A model generated the notes under the pieces. It did no database searches. It saw only the letters and a program-made list of their open reading frames with translations, and was not told where the DNA came from. The position numbers and the translations under genes are program-made. From NCBI GenBank assembly GCA_963818775.1, contig CAWFUF010000011.1, positions 372,001 to 436,000 on the forward strand: a stretch of 64,000 nucleotides of DNA, in the 5' to 3' direction. The number at the start of each line of letters is the position of its first letter. The stretch's first letter is position 1. The DNA comes from JAMXLO01 sp963818775 (GTDB lineage: Bacteria; Pseudomonadota; Alphaproteobacteria; Acetobacterales; Acetobacteraceae). Shown in pieces: positions 34,990 to 43,224 of the stretch.

Positions 34990-35684
34990 TACTCGAGGTC
35001 CGCGACCTGCACGCCTTCTACGGCAAGAGCCACATCCTCCAGGGGGTTGATCTGTCGGTCGGCGAAGGCGAAATCGTCTCGCTGCTGGGAAGGAATGGTG
35101 TCGGCCGATCCACGACCTGCAAGGCGATCATGGGCCTGGTCGACCCAGTGGGCTCGGTGCGTTTCCGCGGTCGGGACATGGCCGGCCTGCGTGCCAATGT
35201 CATCGCCAAGGCCGGCATCGGCTATGTGCCCGAGGATCGCCAGGTATTCCCCACGCTCACCGTGCGCCAGAACCTGCTGCTCGGCCTGAAGCGGGCCGGC
35301 AAATTCGGTCGCTGGAATTTCGACGACATCTTCGGCCTGTTCCCCAATCTCGCCGAACGCCAGAACAACGCCGCCGGCGTGCTTTCGGGCGGCGAACAGC
35401 AGATGCTCACGATGTGCCGCACGCTGATTGGTGACCCGGATCTGATCCTGATCGATGAACCGACCGAGGGTTTGGCACCGATGCTGGTGGAGCAGGTTGG
35501 GCGCCTGCTCGAGGAGATCGCCCGCCGTGGTGTGTCTATCCTGCTGGTTGAGCAGAAATTGTCGATAGCAATGCGTATTTCACGCCGGCTTTACGTCATG
35601 GGTCACGGCCGCATCGTATTCGAGGGTACACCCGCAGATATCGACTCGCGGGCAGACATCCGTCGCGAGTGGCTTGAGGTCTGA
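34986..35684 (+). CDS. livF: Branched-chain-type ABC transporter ATPase (LivF type) with Arg in Walker A
   Basis: 232 aa from a GTG start that overlaps the livG stop (GTGA). Signature VLSGGEQQML, Walker B LILIDEPTEGLAP, switch His replaced in context by LLVEQKLSIAM as usual in LivF. The Walker A reads GRNGVGRSTT: the invariant Lys that contacts the ATP phosphates is Arg (residue 41). The second LivF in this window (61474-62181) keeps GGNGAGKSTT. Substitution of this Lys usually cripples hydrolysis, although a GRNGVGRST variant recurs in some LivF lineages, so it may be tolerated when the partner LivG supplies a competent site. Confidence 0.93.
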   Translation: MILEVRDLHAFYGKSHILQGVDLSVGEGEIVSLLGRNGVGRSTTCKAIMGLVDPVGSVRFRGRDMAGLRANVIAKAGIGYVPEDRQVFPTLTVRQNLLLGLKRAGKFGRWNFDDIFGLFPNLAERQNNAAGVLSGGEQQMLTMCRTLIGDPDLILIDEPTEGLAPMLVEQVGRLLEEIARRGVSILLVEQKLSIAMRISRRLYVMGHGRIVFEGTPADIDSRADIRREWLEV

Positions 35685-35748
35685 CGCCAGGAACCTTCCG
35701 CGACCATGCGCTTGGTTCTATCGTGACGGGACACCAGGGGCGGCAACA

Positions 35749-35895
35749 ATGACGTTTCGTGCCACGGCAGCCAGCGTGATCCTAGCTACAGTCCTGGCGA
35801 CCGCCTCCGTCGGCGCGTCCGCCGCGGCTTGTCCGGTGATTGCTGTGATTGGCGCGGGTGGCGGCGGGTCAGTTGGCTATGAGGTAAGTCACTGA
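35749..35895 (+). CDS. Candidate 48-aa exported peptide
   Basis: ATG 35749 opens an ORF with a clear Sec-type signal (FRATAASVILATVLATASVGASAAA) and a short mature part CPVIAVIGAGGGGSVGYEVS of about 21 residues, Gly rich with one Cys. It lies between the LivF and kinase genes on the same strand. The ribosome-binding site is weak (GGGGCGG). It could be a small secreted peptide, or the 5' remnant of a truncated gene whose signal peptide survives. Low certainty. Confidence 0.3.
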   Translation: MTFRATAASVILATVLATASVGASAAACPVIAVIGAGGGGSVGYEVSH

Positions 35896-35928
35896 CCGCG
35901 CGTCGGTCCGTCACGGGCGGCATCTGAC

Positions 35929-38283
35929 ATGCGGGCTCTTCGTCGCAATGTTCGTCTGTCGACACGACTGCTGTTGATCGTGCTGACCTGCCTGCTGCCC
36001 ATCATCTTGCTTGGCATCTATGTCGAATACAGCCACTGGGCGGAGCGTCGAGCGCAGCTTGGCGATTTGTCCCTGCAGCAGGCGCAACTGCTGAACGGCG
36101 ACATCGACAGCATTGCGGAAGGCGCACGAACCTTGCTGAGCGCTGTTGCGCAGTTTGACGAGGTGCGCCACGTCACGGCGACGTGCAGTGACCGTCTGCG
36201 TGCGACCCGGGAAAGCCTGCCGATTTACAGCTTCGTCGCGCTCCTTGGTGCGGACGGCAGGATATTCTGCACCTCCGATCCTGCGCTACAGCCACCAACT
36301 GGCGATCAGCCACAGTGGATCCGCGATGCGATCGCTGCCGAGGCCTTCGCCGCGGGTCGGTTCGCGACAGCTCCCGGTATCAGCAACGGGTTTTTGCCAT
36401 TCGCCTTGCCGCTCACAGCGGCGCATCCGAATGGCAGCGGCGTACTGGTGGCCGGGCTCGATCTCCAGCATCTGTCAGAACATTTGTCGCGGCTCAGGCA
36501 GACGGGATCGCCATTTCTGGCTGGAAGCGTGCTGACGGTCGCCGACCGCGACGGCGTCATCCTCGCCCGCAGCCCGCAGCACGCGGAGTTTGTAGGCAAG
36601 CAATTCCCGCCGGCGGCTTTGGCCCTGGTGACGTCGCCGCAATCCGGCATCGCACGTCTGAAAAGCATCGATGGTACTGACCGCGTCGTCGGCTTTATCC
36701 CTCCTGCGCAATCTTCCAACGGCCTGATGGTTGCGATCGGATTCTACGAAGCTGCGATGATGGCGGACATCAATCGCACGAGCCTGCATGCCGGCCTGCT
36801 GTTTGCTGGCGTGTTCGTCGGCGCATTTCTGCTGACGCTGTTCGTTGCGCGGCGTTTTATCGGTCGGCCGACGCAGGCGCTGCTGGCGGCAGCGCGGCGC
36901 TGGCGCGAGGGCGATCTCGGCACACCGGTACACGGCGAGGACACACGTTCAGAATTCGGCCAGATCGCCGAGGCCTATAACGACATGGCCGCGGCACTTG
37001 CGCGGCGCGACAAGGATCTGCGCGAGCACGCCGATGCCCTGGAGGCGCGCGTCGCCGAACGCACGCAGGAACTGCTTGTCACCAACAATCGCCTTCAGGT
37101 GGAGATTGCCGAGCGGCAGAACACCGAGGCGGCGCTGGTGCAGTCACAGAAGCTGCAGGCGGTTGGTCAGCTCGCCGGAGGCATTGCGCATGACTTCAAC
37201 AATCTGCTGGCGACCATACAGGGCAGTCTCGATCTGCTGTCACAGACGGTGTTGCCGGAGGAAAAGCGTAAGCACACATGGATCGAGCGGGCCACAGGTG
37301 CGGTGTACCGAGGTTCGCAACTGACCGGACGGTTGCTCGCCTTCTCGCGCCGACAGCGGCTGGCGGTGGAGGCGTCGGACGTGAACAAGCTGGTATCCGA
37401 TCTGGTGCCGCTGCTGCGCACCTGCACCCATGGCCAGCGCATCCGTATCGACACCTGGCTGGATGATGATCTGTGGCCGGCGATGGTTGAGCCCAGCCAG
37501 GTCGAGGCGGCAATCCTCAATCTGGCTCTGAATGCGCGGGATGCGATGCCCGAGGGCGGCGTGCTGACCATCACCACCACCAATCAACCGATCGTAGATG
37601 CTGTGACGGACGACTGCGTAGCCGGCGACTACGTGGCGATCATCGTGACCGACACCGGCGTGGGCATGACGGACGAGGTTGCGCAACGTGCGTTCGAGCC
37701 GTTCTTCACCACGAAGCACCCAGCGGGAAGCGGGCTGGGACTGAGCCAGGTGTACGGCATGGCGCACGAATCCGGCGGCACCGTGCGGCTGCTGACGTCA
37801 CCGGGTGGCGGCACTTCAGTCACCATGCTGCTCCCTCGCGCAGCAGAGATGCCAAGGCCCAGGCGTCCTCAGATGGACCAGCGACGCGCGCGGTCGGGCA
37901 TGAAGGTGCTGGTGGCGGACGACGACCCGGACGTGCTGCAGGTCAGCGCCGAGATGCTGCGCCAGCTCGGCTGTGTTGTGACCACGGCGACGAGTGGTCC
38001 AGAGGCGCTGGCCGCACTTGTGACACAGCCTGCGATTGTAATGCTGGACCACGCGATGCCTGGAATGACCGGGCTACAGACCGCCGCTGAGATGCGGAAG
38101 CGGGGATTTGTCGGGCCGATTATCCTGGCCACCGGATACGCCGAGCTCAGTGCGTCGGAGCAGTCCGAACTGACCAGATTACAGGGCGTGCTGAACAAGC
38201 CTTATTCGATCCGTGATCTGGAGACGCTGCTCGAACGAGTGGAAACGTCGGCCGAGGATGCGGGGCTTCAGCCAGTGCGGTAG
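35929..38283 (+). CDS. Hybrid sensor histidine kinase with dCache-type sensor and receiver
   Basis: 784 aa. Membrane segment about 13-31; extracytoplasmic sensor of about 250 residues with dCache-like elements (YSFVALLGADGRIFCTSDPA, GFLPFALPLTA, VLTVADRDGVILARSP); second membrane segment about 285-305; HAMP; coiled coil; HisKA core VGQLAGGIAHDFNNLLATI (His about residue 422); N box LALNARDAMPEGG; G1 DTGVGM; G2 GSGLGLSQVYG; C-terminal receiver with VLVADDDPD, phospho-acceptor in VMLDHAMPGMTG (about residue 706) and Lys in LNKPYS. It lacks an adjacent response regulator. The ligand could be small organic acids or amino acids given the transporter upstream. Confidence 0.93.
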   Translation: MRALRRNVRLSTRLLLIVLTCLLPIILLGIYVEYSHWAERRAQLGDLSLQQAQLLNGDIDSIAEGARTLLSAVAQFDEVRHVTATCSDRLRATRESLPIYSFVALLGADGRIFCTSDPALQPPTGDQPQWIRDAIAAEAFAAGRFATAPGISNGFLPFALPLTAAHPNGSGVLVAGLDLQHLSEHLSRLRQTGSPFLAGSVLTVADRDGVILARSPQHAEFVGKQFPPAALALVTSPQSGIARLKSIDGTDRVVGFIPPAQSSNGLMVAIGFYEAAMMADINRTSLHAGLLFAGVFVGAFLLTLFVARRFIGRPTQALLAAARRWREGDLGTPVHGEDTRSEFGQIAEAYNDMAAALARRDKDLREHADALEARVAERTQELLVTNNRLQVEIAERQNTEAALVQSQKLQAVGQLAGGIAHDFNNLLATIQGSLDLLSQTVLPEEKRKHTWIERATGAVYRGSQLTGRLLAFSRRQRLAVEASDVNKLVSDLVPLLRTCTHGQRIRIDTWLDDDLWPAMVEPSQVEAAILNLALNARDAMPEGGVLTITTTNQPIVDAVTDDCVAGDYVAIIVTDTGVGMTDEVAQRAFEPFFTTKHPAGSGLGLSQVYGMAHESGGTVRLLTSPGGGTSVTMLLPRAAEMPRPRRPQMDQRRARSGMKVLVADDDPDVLQVSAEMLRQLGCVVTTATSGPEALAALVTQPAIVMLDHAMPGMTGLQTAAEMRKRGFVGPIILATGYAELSASEQSELTRLQGVLNKPYSIRDLETLLERVETSAEDAGLQPVR

Positions 38284-38294
38284 GCTGTGCCCCA

Positions 38295-38702
38295 ATGAAC
38301 CGAACAACCGCAATGACGATTGCTCTGCTGGCCATGCTTCTGTCGGTGCACCGGGCCCCCTGGGCGCAGCCATCGCGGGACACCGCCGAGACGATCACCG
38401 TCCGACTGTCCAGCTTCGCGTTCAATCCAGATCAGTTGAGGCTTCGTGTCGGTGTTCCGGTTCGCCTGCATCTCGAAAATGAAAGCAGTGGCGGTCACAA
38501 CTTCAGCGCGCCCGCATTCTTTGCTGCCAGCATATTCCCAACCGGTTCGCCGCCACAGAATGGGCAAGTCGAGGTCGCCGGCAAGAGCAGCGAGGATATC
38601 ACGCTGACGCCGCGTGCACCCGGCACCTACAAAGTCGAGTGCACGCACTTTCTCCACAGCCTGTTTGGCATGACGGGGACAATTATTGTCGTCGGACCAT
38701 AG
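38295..38702 (+). CDS. Exported cupredoxin-like copper protein
   Basis: 135 aa. N-terminal signal (MTIALLAMLLSVHRAPWA, cleavage near AQPSRD). The mature domain has a beta-barrel pattern beginning FAFNPDQLRLRVGVPVRLHL with GGHNFSAPAF giving His68, and a loop with Cys116, His121 and Met126 (VECTHFLHSLFGMTG), i.e. the four ligands of a type I copper site with Cys-x4-His-x4-Met spacing. It begins 11 nt after the hybrid kinase stop on the same strand, so the two may be cotranscribed. Partner enzyme unknown. It is unrelated in detail to the other cupredoxin in the window. Confidence 0.82.
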   Translation: MNRTTAMTIALLAMLLSVHRAPWAQPSRDTAETITVRLSSFAFNPDQLRLRVGVPVRLHLENESSGGHNFSAPAFFAASIFPTGSPPQNGQVEVAGKSSEDITLTPRAPGTYKVECTHFLHSLFGMTGTIIVVGP

Positions 38703-38711
38703 CGCAACCGC

Positions 38712-41489
38712 TCAATGCGCATCGGCCCAGGTGCGGCCAACACCGGTCTCCACCACCAGCGGTACTGACAGCGTTGCAGCGTTTTCCATCACCCGCCGTG
38801 CCAACGAGGTCAGCGCCGGCACTTCGTCGTCTGGCGCCTCGAACAGCAGTTCGTCATGCACCTGCAGCAGCAGTTGCGAGCGCAACCCCGCCTCTCGCAA
38901 CGCCTTCGGCAGCCGCACCATCGCGCGCTTGATGATGTCGGCACCGCCGCCCTGCAATGGTGCATTGATCGCCTGACGCTCGGCGTAGCCGCGACGCGCA
39001 GGGTTCTTGTCCGCGATGCCCGGCACCCAGCAGCGCCGGCCGAACGGCGTCGTCACATAGCCGTGGATGCGCGCTTCCTCCTTGGTACGCTCCATATACG
39101 TGCGAATGGCAGGATAGCGCGTGAAATACGCATCGATGTAGGTGCGTGCCTCACCCGGGGTGATGCCGAGCTGTCGCCCCAGGCCGAAGCTGCTGATGCC
39201 GTAAATGATGCCGAAGTTTATTGCCTTTGCGCGGCGCCGCGTCATCGCGTCCATACCCGCCATCGGGATGCCGAACACTTCCGATGCAGTGCGAGCGTGG
39301 ATATCCTCGCCGCGAGCAAAGCTTTCTCGCAGCGCCGGGATAGCGGCGACATGGGCCAGCAGCCGCAGCTCAATCTGCGAGTAGTCGGCTGACACAAGCA
39401 TATGACCCTGCTCGGCGATGAAGGCGTGGCGGATGCGGCTGCCTTCGTCGGTACGGATCGGAATGTTCTGCAGATTCGGATCGTTCGATGACAGCCGGCC
39501 AGTCGACGCGATGCATTGCGCGTAGCTTGTGTGTACGCGGCCGGTGTCGGTATCGATCTCGCCTACCAGCGCATCGGCATAGGTCGACTTCAGCTTCTGC
39601 AATTGTCGCCAGTCGAGGATGCGGGCCGGCAGCTCGTTACCCTGGTCGGCGAGCGTCTGGAGCACCGACGCATCCGTCCCCCAGGCGCCGGTCTTCATCC
39701 GCCGCCCTCCACCCACTTTCATCTCGTCGAACAGCACTTCGCCGAGCTGCTTGGCAGAACCGACGTTGAATTCGCGGCCGGCAAGACGATGGATGTCGCG
39801 CTCGATCACCACCATGCGCTGCTCGAAGTCCACCGACATGCGGCGCAGATCGTCCGCGTCCACCTTGATGCCGGCGCGCTCCATGTCCAGCAGTACGGGC
39901 AGCAGCCGTCGCTCGAGCTGCTCGTACAGCGCCAGCGCGGAATTGAAACGCAACCGTGGCCGCAGCACCTGCCAAAGACGCACCGCCACATCGGCCTCCT
40001 CGGCCGCATAGGCGGTGGCACGCTCGATCGGCACCCGTTGGAATGGGATCCGATTGCGCCCGGTACCAGTGACCTCATCGTAGCTGAGTGGCGTATGTCC
40101 GAGGTGAAGCTGCGACAGTTCCTCCGACCCATGCCCGTGCATTCCGGCCTCCTGGGCATACGAGAGCAGCATAGGATCGTCGAACGGCGCGGACGGCGGA
40201 AAGCCGGAGCGCTCCATAACCAGCATGTCGGACTTGGCGTTCTGATAGATCTTGAGCGTATTGCGATCAGTGAGCACCGGTCCCAGCGCATCGATCGCCG
40301 CGGCAAGCGACACCTGCTCCGCCAGCCCCTCATGCCGCAGTGGCAGGTATGCCGCGCGTCCGGGCGCGACGGCGAACGACAGCCCGACCAATGGCGCTCG
40401 TGTCGCAACCTCTCCGTCGGTCTCGGTGTCGATGGCGATGCAGCCACAGGTCACGCTTTCGGCCAGGAAAGCCCGCAGTGCAGCCTCGCTGGTGATCGTC
40501 GCGTACGGCCCGAAGCCCGAGGCGGCCTCTGTGATCGCCGGCCGTTCCGCTTCCGGCAAAGCCAGCGCCCCCAAAGCCAGGGTTCCCTGGGCGAGCCGCG
40601 GCGCGGCTTCCACCGTTTTGGTCGCCGGGGCTGGCGCTTCACTGTCCAGTCCCAGCCGCGTGGAAATGCTGCGGAACCCTTGCGTCTTCAGCCACGCCGC
40701 CAGGGCGGCCTTGTCGTATGGCCGTGCGTGCAATTGTTCGACCGGCTGCGGCAATGGCGTATCGCTGCGCAGCGTCACCAAGTCGCGCGAGATGCGCGCC
40801 TTCTCGGCATGTTCGATCAGATTGTCGCGTCGTTTGGACGGCTTCATCGCCGGCGCCGCGGCCAGCACGCTGTCCAGATCGCCAAACTCGTTGATAAGCT
40901 GGGCCGCACCCTTCGGCCCGATACCTGGAACGCCAGGCACGTTGTCGGTTGGATCGCCGATCAGTGCCTGCACGTCGATCATCTTGTCAGGTGTGACGCC
41001 GTACTTCTCCATCACCTCGGCTGGGCCGATCGGTTTCTGCTTGATCGGATCCAACATCTCCACACCGGGGCGGATGAGCTGCATCAGATCCTTGTCGGAA
41101 GACACCAGAGTCGCCTGACCGCCGGCATCGTTCACCGCCTTGGCGTAGGCCGCGATCAGGTCATCCGCTTCCCAGTCCTCCAGTTCGACCGCAGGGACGC
41201 CGAATGCCTCGGTTGCCTGGCGCACCAGGTTGAACTGCGGGATCAGATCGTCTGGCGGCGGCGGACGGTGCGCCTTGTAGTCCTCGTACAGCCGGTTGCG
41301 GAACGTCTTGCGGCCGGCATCGAAGATTACCGCGATATGCGTCCCGACATGCTCGCGCAGCAGCTTCGCCAGCATGTTGGAGAATCCGAACACGGCGTTC
41401 ACCGGCGTGCCGTCGGGCCGCGTCATCGGCGGCAGCGCGTGATAGGCGCGGAAGATGAAGCCTGATCCGTCGATCAGGACCAGGTGCAA
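38712..41489 (-). CDS. polA: DNA polymerase I
   Basis: 925 aa, the full three-domain enzyme. 5'-3' exonuclease domain at the N-terminus (LVLIDGSGFIFRAYHALPP, then VGTHIAVIFDAGRKTFRNRL, and IGDPTDNVPGVPGIGPKGA), a 3'-5' proofreading domain in the middle with its D-x-E motif in GCIAIDTETDGEV, and the polymerase domain with motif A VSADYSQIELRLLAHVA, motif B RRRAKAINFGIIYGISSFG and motif C LLLQVHDELLFEAPD. It fills gaps in repair and removes RNA primers. Both exonuclease domains look intact. It is convergent with the cupredoxin gene, 9 nt between stops. Confidence 0.97.
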   Translation of the reverse strand: MHLVLIDGSGFIFRAYHALPPMTRPDGTPVNAVFGFSNMLAKLLREHVGTHIAVIFDAGRKTFRNRLYEDYKAHRPPPPDDLIPQFNLVRQATEAFGVPAVELEDWEADDLIAAYAKAVNDAGGQATLVSSDKDLMQLIRPGVEMLDPIKQKPIGPAEVMEKYGVTPDKMIDVQALIGDPTDNVPGVPGIGPKGAAQLINEFGDLDSVLAAAPAMKPSKRRDNLIEHAEKARISRDLVTLRSDTPLPQPVEQLHARPYDKAALAAWLKTQGFRSISTRLGLDSEAPAPATKTVEAAPRLAQGTLALGALALPEAERPAITEAASGFGPYATITSEAALRAFLAESVTCGCIAIDTETDGEVATRAPLVGLSFAVAPGRAAYLPLRHEGLAEQVSLAAAIDALGPVLTDRNTLKIYQNAKSDMLVMERSGFPPSAPFDDPMLLSYAQEAGMHGHGSEELSQLHLGHTPLSYDEVTGTGRNRIPFQRVPIERATAYAAEEADVAVRLWQVLRPRLRFNSALALYEQLERRLLPVLLDMERAGIKVDADDLRRMSVDFEQRMVVIERDIHRLAGREFNVGSAKQLGEVLFDEMKVGGGRRMKTGAWGTDASVLQTLADQGNELPARILDWRQLQKLKSTYADALVGEIDTDTGRVHTSYAQCIASTGRLSSNDPNLQNIPIRTDEGSRIRHAFIAEQGHMLVSADYSQIELRLLAHVAAIPALRESFARGEDIHARTASEVFGIPMAGMDAMTRRRAKAINFGIIYGISSFGLGRQLGITPGEARTYIDAYFTRYPAIRTYMERTKEEARIHGYVTTPFGRRCWVPGIADKNPARRGYAERQAINAPLQGGGADIIKRAMVRLPKALREAGLRSQLLLQVHDELLFEAPDDEVPALTSLARRVMENAATLSVPLVVETGVGRTWADAH

Positions 41490-41532
41490 CTTCGAGTCGA
41501 GAGCCGAGGGTTGGTCGGTCTGCTCGATGATC

Positions 41533-41745
41533 TCAGTGTCCGCTGGCGTGGCCGGCTCCTTCGTTCAGCACATAGAGGCGCGAGCAGTAGGGGCACAGAA
41601 CGGATCGGTCCTCGATATGTAGAAATACCCGCGGATGTCCCAGTTCGGTATCGCCGCCGTCGCAGGCGACTGTCCGGTCATCGACATGGATGATTTCGGT
41701 CGGCGTCGGGCTGGCGGCGGTGCCGTCCATCTTGTTGCTTCGCAT
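41533..41745 (-). CDS. zf-CHCC zinc-ribbon protein (NDUFS6-like)
   Basis: 70 aa. The pattern VACDGGDTELGHPRVFLHIE followed by VLCPYCSRLYVLN gives the Cys-His-Cys-Cys zinc-binding set of the zf-CHCC family, whose mitochondrial member is the NDUFS6 subunit of respiratory complex I. Widespread in alphaproteobacteria as a short stand-alone protein. The ATG at 41745 is used; an ATG five codons later (41730) is possible. It lies 43 nt upstream of polA on the same strand. Confidence 0.88.
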   Translation of the reverse strand: MRSNKMDGTAASPTPTEIIHVDDRTVACDGGDTELGHPRVFLHIEDRSVLCPYCSRLYVLNEGAGHASGH

Positions 41746-41842
41746 CCTCTATGGCGGGGGAGTGCCGTATGATAGCGATGCGCCCCATGCTTTCAACCAT
41801 TAGCCCTGGGCGCTCTTCCCGGGGGTCCGCCTGCCCGTCTGC

Positions 41843-42826
41843 ATGCGCCATCGACTGCTGACGGCATTGATTGCCGTTGCGTTCCTGCTGGGCGGTTGCG
41901 CGGAGCACCTTGTGCCGCCAGGTCCGGCGATAAACCCGCCGCGAGAGATCGCCGATGCCTTCGTCATGTCGGACGGCATGCGCCTGCCGTACCGCGCCTG
42001 GCTGCCGGAGGGGCAACCCTGGGCCGTTGTCCTGGCGCTCCACGGTATGAACGACAGCCGCGATGCCTGGGAATATCCCGCCCCTGACTTCGCCTCCGCC
42101 GGCATCGCGGTGTTCGCCCCCGACCAGCGCGGCTTTGGGGATACGTCCGTGCGCGGCTACTGGCCCGGCACGCAGGCACTGACCAACGATGCGCGGACGA
42201 TGGCATGGTTGCTTCACCAACGCTATCCGCAGGCAAAGCTGATCCTGATGGGCGAGAGCATGGGGGCAGCTGTGCTGATGAGCCTCGCGACAGAGTCGGA
42301 CCCGCCCCCCGCAGACGGCTATGTGTTGGTGGCGCCTGCCGTGTGGGGACGTGCCGAGATGAATGTATTTCTGCGCACCGGCCTGTGGCTAGTCGCCAAC
42401 CTGATCCCGGGCTTCACCGTGACGGGACGCGTTGCGCATGTGGTTGCGAGCGACAATCGCGAGGCGATCAAGCGGCTCTCGCAGGATCCGCTGACCATCC
42501 ACGCGACGAGGTTCGACACGGTCCGCGGCCTGGTCGATCTGATGGATGCCGCGCTGGCCGCTGCGCCACGGTTTAATGCGCCCGCGCTGTTCCTTTACGG
42601 TGGCAAGGACGAGTTGATCCCCGACAAGGCCACAGCCGCGACATGGGGTGGACTGCCCGAGGGGCCGGTGCGGGCGTTCTACCCGGCGGGTTACCATCTA
42701 CTGCTGCGCGACCACGAGCGGATCACGCCGATCGACGACGTCCTGTTCTGGATCCGTCACCCAGAGATGCCACTGCCATCAGGGGGCGATCGGGCTGCGG
42801 TTGCATGGCTCGCGAAGCAGAAGTGA
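41843..42826 (+). CDS. Lipoprotein alpha/beta hydrolase (monoacylglycerol-lipase-like)
   Basis: 327 aa. N-terminal lipoprotein signal (LLTALIAVAFLLGGC, lipobox LGGC). The alpha/beta-hydrolase core follows: VVLALHGMNDSRDAWEYPAP (oxyanion region with HGM), GIAVFAPDQRGFGDT, nucleophile elbow LILMGESMGAAVLM (Ser of GESMG), acid in YGGKDELIPD and catalytic His in YPAGYHLLLRD. This arrangement matches monoacylglycerol lipase and lysophospholipase-type serine hydrolases. It probably acts at a membrane surface on lipids. The tRNA-Arg gene lies 50 nt downstream. Confidence 0.9.
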   Translation: MRHRLLTALIAVAFLLGGCAEHLVPPGPAINPPREIADAFVMSDGMRLPYRAWLPEGQPWAVVLALHGMNDSRDAWEYPAPDFASAGIAVFAPDQRGFGDTSVRGYWPGTQALTNDARTMAWLLHQRYPQAKLILMGESMGAAVLMSLATESDPPPADGYVLVAPAVWGRAEMNVFLRTGLWLVANLIPGFTVTGRVAHVVASDNREAIKRLSQDPLTIHATRFDTVRGLVDLMDAALAAAPRFNAPALFLYGGKDELIPDKATAATWGGLPEGPVRAFYPAGYHLLLRDHERITPIDDVLFWIRHPEMPLPSGGDRAAVAWLAKQK

Positions 42827-42876
42827 GGGCGGGGCTTGGATCCGGCGCGGGTTTCGCGCTATGTGGCTGCGGAGTC

Positions 42877-42953
42877 GGACCCGTAGCTCAGCTGGATAGA
42901 GCGTCGCCCTCCGAAGGCGAAGGTCGCACGTTCGAATCGTGTCGGGTCCGCCA
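42877..42953 (+). tRNA. tRNA-Arg (anticodon CCG)
   Basis: Full cloverleaf: acceptor GGACCCG (42877-42883) pairs with CGGGTCC (42943-42949), D arm GCTC/GAGC, anticodon stem TCGCC/GGCGA around loop CTCCGAA with anticodon CCG reading CGG codons, T arm GCACG TTCGAAT CGTGT (4 Watson-Crick pairs plus one G-T pair), discriminator G and encoded CCA (42951-42953). tRNA genes of this kind are common integration sites, and island-like DNA begins soon after. Confidence 0.95.
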
Positions 42954-43115
42954 ATCTTTTCAAGTAGTTATGGGATAATCTTGCAGACGACCAGAGGCCC
43001 AAGCTACCATATAGCTACCAGGAGGCACTGAAAGCAGATACCCTCGCTGACCGCGAGGACTCTCCGATGGGCCCGGCATCAGCTCGATCGCCTTCATTCC
43101 TGGGGTGGAAGCTGA

Positions 43116-43165
43116 TGGGAATCATAATCCCTTGGTCGGTGGTTCAAATCCGCCCGCCGCTACCA
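43116..43165 (+). pseudogene. 3' half of a tRNA-Met gene, probable attachment-site remnant
   Basis: The plus strand contains an anticodon arm with loop ATCATAA (anticodon CAT), variable region TGGTC, a perfect T arm GGTGG TTCAAAT CCGCC, the 3' acceptor strand CGCCGCT, discriminator A and encoded CCA (43163-43165). Nothing upstream matches the 5' acceptor strand or D arm, so only the 3' half is present. This is the typical product of integration of an element that carries the 3' end of a tRNA gene as its attachment site. The intact tRNA-Met is not in the window. Confidence 0.75.
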
Positions 43166-43194
43166 TCTATATCAAGGGGTTACGGGGCGCGGCG

Positions 43195-43218
43195 GTAAGT
43201 GGGGCAAAACCGCGGGCG
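43195..43218. repeat. Left terminal inverted repeat of the IS66-type element
   Basis: Begins GTAAGTGGGGCAAAAC. The reverse complement of 44855-44878 begins GTAACTGGGGCAAAAT; 21 of 24 positions agree across the whole repeat. Confidence 0.85.
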
Positions 43219-43224
43219 AGTAGG

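Noticed and set aside
39516..41465. 649-codon plus-strand ORF opposite polA
   Set aside because: It lies wholly antisense to polA, which shows all polymerase and exonuclease motifs; the composition is that of a mirrored coding strand.
42954..43115. Possible integrase gene after tRNA-Arg
   Set aside because: No ORF in this interval shows integrase motifs; only AGCTACCA repeated 13 nt apart was noted, which is too short to interpret.
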